Assembly (NCBI GenBank): GCA_033065855.1
Contig: JAVXUO010002328.1
Span: 36,001-100,000 of the forward strand
DNA from: Escallonia rubra
Taxonomy: Eukaryota > Streptophyta > Magnoliopsida > Escalloniales > Escalloniaceae
DNA length: 64,000 bases
Direction of reading: 5' to 3'
Positions within the stretch are counted from its first letter, which is position 1. The number at the start of each line of letters is the position of its first letter. Positions 55,141 through 64,000 of this stretch are shown piece by piece. Made by a program: the position numbers and the translations under genes. A model generated the notes under the pieces. The model saw nothing but the letters and a program-made list of their open reading frames with translations. It made no database searches and was not told where the DNA came from.

Positions 55141-56733
55141 TTAGAGTGCATCAAATTGATGGCGCTCAATACCGTTTAAGACCGCATATATTCCACTGGT
55201 TTCAGGATGCAAATCATCCCCTGCCACAAACTCGTGTGTAACACCATTCAACTGAATCATACTACAACCAGCATTCTTCTTGATCCTCCTAGAATCCCTC
55301 AATCTTCTGATCTTCACCAAGTCATCCCATCTTCCAGCATTTGCGTAAATGTCGGCCAAGACTGAATACACCCCACCATCTTCGGGTTTTATTGCCATTA
55401 CATGCTCAGCTGCCTTCTCCGCGAGCTCTACATTCCCATGTATCCTACATCCCGCAAGCAAACCGCTCCACACAAACACGTCACTACCCATTGGCATCGC
55501 CTCTATCATCTTGGTGGCTTCTCCAATCAACCCAGCACGTCCAAGCAAATCAGCCATGCATCCGTAATGCTTGAGCTCTCTAGGGACGCCATAAACAAGC
55601 TCCATCTCTCCAAAAAGTTGCCTCGCTTCACCAATAAGACCCGCATGGCTACACCCAACCAAGACTCCCAAAAAGCTCACCCCATCTGGTCGAACTCCTT
55701 TCACCATCCTTGCAAAGTAATCAAGTAATAACTGCCCATGCCCATTCATAGCGAGCCCAACAAGCATCGCATTCCACGTGAACACATTCTTTTCACAACT
55801 AATCTCAAAAATCTCTCTAGCAGTCTCGATACACCCACATTTTGCATACAAGTCCACCAATCCGGTCAACAAAAATGCGTCTACCCTAATCCTATTTCGT
55901 TCAATAAAACTATGAATCTTCATCCCCTTTTCCAACTCCCCAAGCTGTGCATAAGCTGAAAGAGCTGAAACTAACGCAACATTGTCAGGGCGTAACCCTA
56001 ACTCAATCATACGATCAAATAGCTCAACAGCCTCCTTACACTGCTTCCTTTGCGTATATCCAGCCAAAAGCGTACCCCACGACACCGTATCTCTAACAGG
56101 CATTTTATCAAACAACTCCCTCGCCTGTTTAGTCTCGCCCGCTTTAACAAACCCATCAATCATCGCATTGTACGAAACAACATCCTTGTAAGAACTTTCA
56201 TCAAACACCTGGTGTGCATCGTGAATATGCCCACTAACACAGTAAACCGAAATGAGATTGTTGCACACATATACATCCAGTGCAAACCCGAACTTGTAGC
56301 TTTGACAATGAAGGGTTTCACCGACAGAAAGCGAGCGGAGCTGGGCGCAAGCTTTGAGGGCGAAAGGGAAGGTGTGGGCATCAGGAGGGACGTTACGGCA
56401 GCGCATTTGGGCAAACAAAATGAGGGCACTGTGAGGGGAGGAGAGAAGGGTGTGCGCCCGGATGATGGTGTTGTAGCAAAAGGTTGATGGGTTTTTTATG
56501 AGGTGGAAAATGGCGGCGGCGTAGTGGTGGTTGAAGGGGGGTGGTCGTGGGGTTTGGGGGGGTAGGAGGGTGACAAAGGAGTGGAGGATGGTGGTGAGGA
56601 GGTGAGAGGAAGGAGGGTGGAGAGAGAGGAGGCCTCTGGTGATTGTTTGTGCATGGACTTGGTGAAGATGTTTGATGGTTTTGCATTGTTTTAGTTTGGC
56701 TATGAGATGTGATGACTGCACGCAAAAGAGCAT
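55141..56733 (-). CDS. PLS-class pentatricopeptide repeat protein, E subgroup
   Basis: Intronless 530-residue frame from ATG 56,733, the usual form of plant PPR genes. The N-terminus (IAKLKQCKTIKHLHQVHAQT) is followed by about ten P/L/S repeats, for example DVYVCNNLISVYCVSGHIHD, DVVSYNAMIDGFVKAGETKQ, DTVSWGTLLAGYTQRKQCKE, DAFLLTGLVDLYAKCGCIET, NVFTWNAMLVGLAMNGHGQ and HYGCMADLLGRAGLIGEA. The C-terminal E region runs from about residue 430 (VWSGLLAGCRIHGNVELAEK) to NGVTHEFVAGDDLHPETSG; no DYW deaminase follows. Such proteins bind organelle transcripts and usually act in C-to-U editing with a DYW partner. The targeting peptide is weak by eye. Intact, unlike the relics at 12.7, 26.4 and 37.5 kb. 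Confidence 0.9.
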   Translation of the reverse strand: MLFCVQSSHLIAKLKQCKTIKHLHQVHAQTITRGLLSLHPPSSHLLTTILHSFVTLLPPQTPRPPPFNHHYAAAIFHLIKNPSTFCYNTIIRAHTLLSSPHSALILFAQMRCRNVPPDAHTFPFALKACAQLRSLSVGETLHCQSYKFGFALDVYVCNNLISVYCVSGHIHDAHQVFDESSYKDVVSYNAMIDGFVKAGETKQARELFDKMPVRDTVSWGTLLAGYTQRKQCKEAVELFDRMIELGLRPDNVALVSALSAYAQLGELEKGMKIHSFIERNRIRVDAFLLTGLVDLYAKCGCIETAREIFEISCEKNVFTWNAMLVGLAMNGHGQLLLDYFARMVKGVRPDGVSFLGVLVGCSHAGLIGEARQLFGEMELVYGVPRELKHYGCMADLLGRAGLIGEATKMIEAMPMGSDVFVWSGLLAGCRIHGNVELAEKAAEHVMAIKPEDGGVYSVLADIYANAGRWDDLVKIRRLRDSRRIKKNAGCSMIQLNGVTHEFVAGDDLHPETSGIYAVLNGIERHQFDAL

Positions 56734-58223
56734 CAGTCAGTGGAGCGTTCTATTTTCCTCCTCCTCCTCATTTATATTTTCATTACTTTGGGTTTTCAAG
56801 GGTGAAGGGAAAAGTATAAAGAAAGGAAAGGGTGTTCATTAATATTGTTCCTTCGTTAAAGGAGTACGATATTCAAGCTCATTTGGTAGCGTTCTTTGTT
56901 TTTATTTTTTTTAAAAAAAATATCAGTCTGATCAGAAGATAAAAAAGAACGACATGTTTCTAGATTGGCATATTCATCATGTAAGCAATAAGATCTAGAG
57001 AATATCGTTTGGTTGGACATGTTATATCTACCTTTTTTTTCTTTCTTTCCATACACTATAATCGAAATAGATCATGAAAAACGAAGCTAGGAATGTAGAG
57101 CAATTGGTCATTGCCGAAGCTGAGCAACGTTGGTTGTGGGGAGAAGGTACAAAAGACACCAACCCAAACCCCACTGCCAACCATGCCAACCCATCTCCAC
57201 CGGCCACCATGCCAAGTCCACCCACCTACCAACCCTACCTCCATTTCCACTGCCACCATGCCAAGTTCCGTCACCAAGCCTACAACCACTGACCCCAACG
57301 CCAACATGGTGTCGCGATTACGAGGTGGCTGCGGGAAGGCACCTATTGTCATTACCACGGGTCACCGTGCTAAGGCACAAACTAATCAAAAGGGTGGTTG
57401 CACCACTGCCGTTAACCGGATGTACATACAACACCATTTACAAAGAGCAATAGAACATACCTAGGTGGCAGCTAGGGTTCTTGGCTTTGGATTTTTGCAG
57501 GAGAATCAACTAGCATATAGTTCTTTTACTCTGATTTTTTATGACTATCTATACTAGAATGTACATATGTTTGTTAATATTTGCTTCTAAGGGAGTCTAA
57601 TAGCTAAACCAAAAAAATGGAAAGCGTTATATATATATAATGGAGATTGTACAACTTCTAGCATTGATTGTACCCCAATACTTCAACAACATTTAGTTCT
57701 CTAGTACCCCTGTAGTTCTAGCTCCCAGTTTGAAGTAGGTCCTTACCCGAAGTTTAGTGGCCTGTTTACGGTCAATTTCCTCTGGCTTAGACATCACAAA
57801 GAGCAGAGATGGCTGCCACCAACTTGGATATATTATCCTGTAAGTTTACCATATTCGTTTTCTATTTTTTGTAATGATGATAAAAAAATATTCTTTTTGT
57901 GTACTTTTATCATTTTTTGTTTTCATCTTGGGTAAAATTATTCAAATAGTGACAAAAAACTGAAAACACCTCCAAATTGTTTTCACTCAAACTTAACTCA
58001 ATATAAGAAAAAATAGCTATAATTTCTTTTTGGTAAAAATGATAAAAGTACATGACCGTATTTTCAAACTGAATACGAAAATCATGAAAACGAATATGAT
58101 AAATGTACAGGCCCGAATGTAAGTGTTCCAGAATTTTTGAAAGAATGAATTCAACTTGTTTTATTCCTGATTTTGGGCCCAAAACTGAGAAGGGTAAAAA
58201 AAAAAAATATACAAAATGTTTTT
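56734..58223. other. Intergenic, low-complexity CCA-rich stretch
   Basis: 57,130-57,300 is rich in CCA/CCC triplets (open in several frames, no domain) and resembles in style 6,715-7,100 and 63,660-63,890. The PPR promoter lies at 56,734-56,900. No other gene seen. Confidence 0.5.
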
Positions 58224-59489
58224 TGAGAGAAAAGGTAAAGGGAAAAATATTGTATTACTAAACGTCTTAAAACTGAGTACAATCGAGCCTTTGTATAGGC
58301 AAGAGAGTCTTGCATGAATTAGAAGAGCTATAGAATATTTTAAATTAAAAAAATATCAACTGAAAATTGACACATCAATATATTATCAAACATCCCCACT
58401 CAAACTCAAGGCAGTAGAAAAGAACAAGTTTGAGTTTCGAGATTAAGTCTGCAGTGGTGTGTTAATGCTTATTATAACCTAAGCAAAGGAAATGAGTTCG
58501 ATAGTAAAATAAAAAAAGAGTGTGATGATTCATGGTAGAGAGTTTCGGGGCGAAGTCTCACGACCGTGAAGGTCTGAAGGTGAGGTTTGGCAAGTAAGAA
58601 CATGGCATGATTTCCTGCACGAAGTTCGATGAACGAGAAGGACTCAGGGCGAGGTCCGACGATTGAGAACATGGCAAGAGTCTCAGGGTAAAGCCCGACG
58701 ACCATGGAAAGTCTCTAGGCAACGTTTAATGACTAAAAACAGGGCACGAGTGCCAATAACCATGGAAGATCTTAGGGGGAGGTCCAACGACTAAGGACTT
58801 AGCAAGAATATTGGGGCGAAGTCTGATGACAATAGAGGTCCGACGACTAAGAACTAGGTAAGGAGTTCCTAGTACAAAAAGATGCCTGGTGACCTGAGAA
58901 CAGAAGGTCTTGGAGCAGGAAAGATGTTCGACGACCTGAAAAGGAAACATGAAATACATAACAAAGACAAGGATATGAATTTAATTTAGAGTTGATACAA
59001 AAGACAGAGGAAGTGGCGGTATGGTGAGCTACTGGAGCAAGGATTGCATAAAATTCTAAACTTTAAGTAAAGAAAGAAAAGGAAAAAAAACAAAATATAA
59101 GACGAATAGGACTAAAACACTAAAGCAAAGAAGGATACATGTAGAAAAGAAGAACACGAAAAGAAATAGGTTTTATACGAGTTGGCCTGGCAAAGGGCAT
59201 AATACCTTCCATCGGAATTCGTAGAAGCAGTTAAAAGACTTTCAAAACGACGGATAGTACTGTTATGATGCCATGATAGAAAGCATGAAGGGAAATAGAA
59301 TTGTATTTTCGAGCATTATAAAATTGAGTACACTCGAGTCAGACATGAAAATACTATCCTCTAACAAATAACAAAAAAAGGAGTCCTACAAAAACTAAAA
59401 GAGTTATAGGATATTCTAAAGTAATGATATTGCGAATAAAAAACTAAGATATCAATATAGGAACCGACATATCAATATATTGCCTAACA
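58224..59489 (-). mobile_element. Old non-autonomous LTR element with internal tandem repeats
   Basis: LTR-like direct repeats at 58,224-58,392 and 59,274-59,489 share TGA(G/T)AGAAA, AAGGGAAA, ATTGTATT, GAGTACA and an end (ACATATCAATATATT, then AACA). On the - strand the right repeat is followed by TGGCATCATAACAG, a decayed iMet primer site, and the left repeat is preceded by TGAGTGGGGA, a purine tract. The flanks TTTTT/TTCTT may be a decayed target duplication. The inside (about 58,540-58,930) is a degenerate array of units of about 60 bp built on GGCGAGGTCCGACGA(C/T)(T/C)GAGAAC. No protein domain. LARD/TRIM-like. Confidence 0.7.
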
Positions 59490-59846
59490 TTCTTTTTTCT
59501 TTTCTTTTTCTGGCTTTCATCTTTTTACCATAGAAGATCAAGAATCAAGGACAAGAATATTACCAAATGCCACCGTCAACGAATCTTTTTAAATTGCTGC
59601 ATGATGTCACTTTTAATTTCGCTTTTGCTTCTCGTTTATACAGTGTGATTCACTTCTCTCACAGTCTCGTTTTGATTCCCGCTCGACCAACTAAAGCATT
59701 AATTAACAAGTTACGATTGTAAAACCTGATAGATAGAAGTTGATGAAAGAAGATCAATCACTCAGCTTAAGTACTCTTAAGGAGAATAAAAGAACAAGCA
59801 ATGAACAGAACGCTGTTTATAGATAAGAAATAAAAATGAATGGGAA
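59490..59846. other. Spacer between LTR element and tRNA gene
   Basis: A run AAAAA at 59,832-59,836 (TTTTT on the - strand) is the likely RNA polymerase III terminator of the tRNA gene. Nothing else seen. Confidence 0.5.
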
Positions 59847-59928
59847 CGTGGGCGGCAGGATTCGAACCTGCGCGGGCAAAGCCCACATGATTTCTAGTCA
59901 TGCCCGATAACCACTCCGGCACGCCCAC
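59847..59928 (-). tRNA. tRNA-Ser (anticodon AGA)
   Basis: 82 nt including the discriminator base. Acceptor stem GTGGGCG/CGCCCAC; D arm with GCCGGAGTGGTTA; anticodon stem CATGA/TCATG with loop CTAGAAA, giving AGA; long variable arm TGGGCTTTGCCCG, typical of class II tRNAs; T arm GCAGGTTCGAATCCTGC. No intron; CCA is not encoded, as expected for a nuclear gene. A TTTTT terminator follows about 10 bp downstream. Confidence 0.95.
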
Positions 59929-59997
59929 TTACTGTGTCCTAGTTTTAGAATTGTAGAATATTATATTATTTGTATTAATGTTTATTGGTTTTTATTT

Positions 59998-60783
59998 GGG
60001 TTAATTACACTATATGCCTATGAGGTTTAAAATTATTACATCAAACTGCACGATGTATGACAAATTTCACCCCACTTATATGGTTTAATATTTCATTACT
60101 TTTTTTGCTGTCTTGTTTATAATTTCCTCGAATCTACCCAAAAGGCCCTCATTAATTCTTTATATGTCTCTAATTTATCAATATCGCTTTCTCCTTCCAC
60201 TCTCGCTACTCGCTTGCTGCTCTCTTCTCCTTCCCAACCATCCCTATCTTTCTCCAAAATTCCCATAGTGTCCTCCACCTATACTCTGCCTAGTGCCAGG
60301 TTTGAGAATTTGTGAATTTGTAAAATTTTAATCCATATCGAATTTTAGAAGTCCAATCGAAAATGGTCAAATTTTCAAGGGCGGATTTTCTCGTAGTCCA
60401 ACCTGCATTGTTTTAGATCACATTTCCTGGTAATCTTGATTAAAGTCAATCAGTGGTGGCCAATCGAAAGTGAGTTTTGTGGTGGCTGTTATGGCATTCT
60501 GTGGTGGGATTGAGTTCGTGGTGGTTCAATTAGTGTTTTGAGGTTGGGTTCCATCGTTCCATCGTGGGTGGTGGTTAACGATGGCAAAGGAAGATTGAGG
60601 GTTCCGCCGATGTAGGGAATGAGAGAGAGAAAGTAAAACATCAAAATAAAGTCATATAAAAAACCAAAGGTTATATTGGCAATATTAAACTTTTGGTATG
60701 TAGCGGGTTAGTGTAATTTTACAAAACTCACGTAGCTAAGTGTAAAAACCCAAAATCTCTTGTAGGTTTAGTGTAATTAACCC
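59998..60783. mobile_element. TIR element (MITE-like)
   Basis: The left end GGGTTAATTACACTATATGC and the reverse of the right end GGGTTAATTACACTAAACCT share a perfect 15-bp terminus. The element is 786 bp, carries no transposase, and has a GTGGTGG-rich centre. The T-rich flanks do not let me fix a target duplication; a Mutator-like origin is possible. Confidence 0.75.
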
Positions 60784-62300
60784 TTTTTTCGCGACATGTA
60801 AAGTGAACGAAATAAAGGTGAAAAGATGGATAGATATATAAGGGGCACTTCCACGTATAGCTGATTTATCCTATTGATATCCACATTCTATTGTTTTTCA
60901 AGCATTGCCAAGAATATTTTATTCCAAGAAAAAAGTGCGATTCACCATTTAAAAAGGTTTAGGTCCTAATTATGTGACAATGTCTCCCACCAACAATGGC
61001 TAGTGCCTTTGGACAAAGATTCTCACAACGCATATTGAAATGGTTAATGGGAGATTATAGTAAGGAATGGACGGTGCATAAGTGGTTGTCCTCCATCTAT
61101 AAAGAGAAAGCCACATCTACTTCCATATTCTCTCTTCGGACCCTTTCCTTTCTTTATTTTTTAAATTGTTCAATTATTCCTTAATTGTTTTGATTTTAAT
61201 ACTCAGCGTCTCTAGAATAAACTTTAGGTAGGGAGTTCTCGCTTATCTTGGGTCATCTGTTCGGATGGTAGCGGCGCAACAAAAGTGTGATAAGAAGAGA
61301 TTTAGTTTCAAGTTTTTTTTTTTTTTTAATTTACTTTTTTACTTTTTGATTGACATGCTCTTATTAATCGTGTCAACTATAACGTGATTGGATTCTCCAC
61401 TATTACTTTCTTTATATTATTAGCGTGTAAACAAACAAGTACTCGGCTCGTTAAGGTGAGACCGTACTCGTCTTCGTTTATTTTGAGGGGGTTCAAAGTT
61501 TGGCTCGTTTTCGTCACGAACACAAATTTCATGCTCGACTCGGACACGCCAAGCACAGACGAACACTCGGCTTGCAAATTGGGAAAAACATTGGCCAAAG
61601 CCCTAATTTCACCAAAATCATAAGACTAATTTAGAAAACTTAAAACAAGGCAAATCTCTAGGTCCTGGAAATCAATTGGCATGGAGTCTTTTGGAATTGA
61701 TTAGGAAGCCCGATCTTCAAGTTCTTCGTCCACTGCGAAAATGGTGAACATCTGAATTCACCTAATGCAGCGACGACGGCGACGACATGGCGATGGTGAC
61801 ACAACGGAGATGGGTCATTGGGATGGTTGATGACGGCTTGAGAGAAAGAGACAGGGCCATTAGGGCTTTGGACATTTAATTATAAATGACACTTTGATCC
61901 TCAATGAATTAATGCATAACTGGTTCATTGGTATAGGTATAACCGTCAAAAAAAGTAAATGTCGCATATAGGGTGATTATGTTAACTTTTCAGTCTTTTC
62001 TCATATGCGAACATATACACATGCATATGTGCATATGAAATAATTTTACACTATAAACGAGCCCTATTGTTCACGAACATTAACGAGTTGCATTTGGTGT
62101 GCTCACGTTTATCTAGTTGATTTAACTAGTCCTAGTTTCATGCTCAAGCTTGGTTCTTCTTACTAATTGAACGACCGGAAACAAGCTTTTTACGAATAAA
62201 CACAAGCTTTATTCACGAAAAATCTCGGTATACTTGCAGCACTACTTAATTACTGATCTTTCCCTCGTCTATAGATATTGTGCTCTGAGAATTAGTGACA
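60784..62300. other. Intergenic, transposon debris
   Basis: 61,420-61,600 and 62,060-62,230 carry words such as GGCTCGTT and ACTCGGCTTGC, seen in CGAGCTCG-rich plant MITEs. Poly-T at about 61,313. No gene seen. Confidence 0.45.
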
Positions 62301-64000
62301 TATATATTTTCTTCTCTCTAGTGATGTGAATAATTATACGTATAATTGGAAACTAGAAAAGTATTGCAAGTGGTTCTTCAGGGTGACCTAATTCATGGGA
62401 GAATAATGCCAATGGGGACCAGCGAAAGTGGCATCCTCTATGCTAATTTGTTTCTTCTTTTCTCTCTCTACCCTCTCAAGCCTTTCTTCTTCCCTTCTCT
62501 TATATGAAGGTTTCTCGCAGGCAACTTAGTTACAGAGGTGGAATTAGAAGGAGATCTTGAGGAGGTCTGTGAGTACAGAGGATGTGGAGGAAGAAGAGAA
62601 AGAGGAACAATGAGTTCTTCGCATACAAGCAGTACCACCACCCTGACATGATATAGGGTGCAAGTTGGGTACAAAATCATGGCAAGTCAAAGAGGCAAAG
62701 GGAAGGCGATGCCTTTCTTCCAGGTTTTCCAGTGTTTTCCCCTTCTTTTGGCTTAACTCGTGTTGAGAAGTCACTGAGTTTGTGATGTAACAATAAGAGA
62801 TTATTACTGTTTCTAAGAGCTCATGATATTGCAAGCTCTCTCCTTCTAATTTTCTTGTCTTCTGGAATGATATATATCTAGAGACGAATATCGATTTACT
62901 GCAGAAGTTTGCCTACATCTTGTTTATATGTAGTATTGCAGTAATAATGAATATTGGGGTTCGGGACCATTGGTCGCGACTTCTTAGGACCGTTGGATAG
63001 ATTTTTCAAATGTTTTTTTTTTGCCTTCCATTGTCTTGGTTCCGTCACCTCAATCCCTATCATCCGACGATCCTAGATAGTTTAAAGTTGAAGCTAATGC
63101 TTTGGGACCATATTATATTCGTTCGATAATGTAAAGATATAGTATAATAAAACAATCAAAACTGGAAATTCCACAAAACTCGGTAACCACATAGGTGTCA
63201 AAGCTCGCTGGGATACTCTTTGATGAATGTTCAATGGCACAATGACTATTTTTTTAGCGCCAACAGATCGGAGAGATTAGAAAAATGGCACCTTTAGTTA
63301 GACTCAAGCCCTGCAAATTTTTATGCTTTTGGCTTTTGTGGAATGCTCTTATCACCAAAATGTTAATTGTTGGGATAATATCACCTTTTTCGTTGACTTT
63401 AGAGGTAAAATACAGTAAGGATTATGTTTTGACAAAATGAATGATTGTATTCGAAATGTGAAATTTTCTTTATCATATTTCTCCAGGGTTAGGGTTTCAT
63501 AATACTAATAAACGATTTTAGCAAACATGGTCATTTCTTATTTCAAAAATGTGAATCCCAACCTTAAATCTTCAATGCATATAACTTTAGGTTTAGTACT
63601 TGATTGTCCCGACCCATCTCTCTCTCTCTCTTTCTCTCTCTCTCCAGCCCTTTTTTTCATTGTTGCCACCAAAATCACCACCAGATATCCACAACACTTC
63701 CATACTCCAAGCACCACCAACTTCTATCCACGCTCACTACTTACAACCGACATCCCAAATTTAACTTACCACCGCTGCCACCACTCTACTGAACTAACCA
63801 ACGTGGCACCGCTAGTCACACCCACCACCACTAGCCACCAAACCACCCACACGCCTTCACCAAGCCCACCACCGAACCAAAAGGTTACATAATACGCAAG
63901 CACAGAAGATAGTGGGAGTGAAGTGTGAGTGTGCGCATATCAGTGTTTGTTTGTGCGTGCATATCTATTTGCGTGTTTGTGTAGGGCACGCACACGCGTG
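62301..64000. other. Intergenic, no recognised gene
   Basis: 62,460-62,840 is less AT-rich and has a 96-codon - frame without a known domain. 63,617-63,650 is a (TC)n tract, 63,660-63,890 is CCA-rich, and the window ends in a GT-rich stretch. Nothing I can name. Confidence 0.4.

Noticed and set aside
59998-60783. Full transposon with its own transposase
   Set aside because: No open frame of useful length between the terminal inverted repeats.
62500-62840. Possible small secreted peptide or miRNA gene
   Set aside because: No signal peptide, known peptide motif or convincing foldback could be found by eye.
1-64000. CRISPR arrays, bacterial operons, phage or plasmid features
   Set aside because: No regularly spaced repeats with unique spacers; gene structure, introns and repeats are those of a plant nuclear genome.

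Overview
This is nuclear DNA from a flowering plant, most likely a eudicot. The basis is an intron-rich SnRK1 beta-gamma (SNF4-type) gene with a plant-type CBM48-plus-CBS architecture, an intronless E-class pentatricopeptide-repeat gene, a nuclear tRNA-Ser, a low overall GC content, and many plant-type transposable elements (Ty3 and Ty1 LTR elements, LINE, hAT, TRIM, MITEs). No bacterial, plasmid or CRISPR features were seen.

Layout. From about 0.2 to 44 kb the window is a tandem segmental duplication: one partial unit (unit 0, about 199-5,870) and three long units (alpha about 5,890-17,100; beta about 18,516-32,374; gamma about 32,620-44,300). The landmarks run in the same order, with an offset of about 11.2-14.1 kb between copies. 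Each long unit carries a relic of a PPR gene (+ strand) and one or two copies of a small membrane-protein gene (- strand) of the B12D / complex I MLRQ-like family. Two short-form MLRQ-like copies look intact (28,518-28,823 and 39,759-40,064). One short-form copy is dead (16,260-16,565, start codon and promoter lost). One two-exon copy with a probable mitochondrial presequence is intact (43,314-44,041), and its beta counterpart is a frameshifted stump (32,115-32,365).

The units differ mainly by private transposon insertions, most with readable target-site duplications and an empty site in a sister unit: a young non-autonomous Ty3 LTR element with gag and protease only (442-3,712), solo LTRs (20,525-21,116 and 41,389-41,906), two deleted hAT elements (23,969-25,023 and 25,589-26,307), a 326-bp TRIM element (29,752-30,077), a 5'-truncated LINE (ending about 18,515) and several TIR elements. 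A foldback of about 87 nt is conserved in all three long units and shows one compensatory base-pair change.

From 46.8 to 53.8 kb lies an intact 13-coding-exon SNF4-like gene on the + strand, with LINE and MITE debris in its 2.6-kb second intron. Downstream come a Ty1/copia integrase relic (about 54.5-54.8 kb), an intact 530-residue PPR gene on the - strand (55,141-56,733), an old LTR element with internal tandem repeats (58,224-59,489), a tRNA-Ser(AGA) gene on the - strand (59,847-59,928), a TIR element (59,998-60,783), and about 3 kb with no recognisable gene.

The genes are not an operon. SNF4 (energy signalling), the PPR protein (organelle RNA processing) and the MLRQ-like proteins (probably mitochondrial inner membrane) are independent units. 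Exon coordinates were read by hand from splice signals and reading frame.
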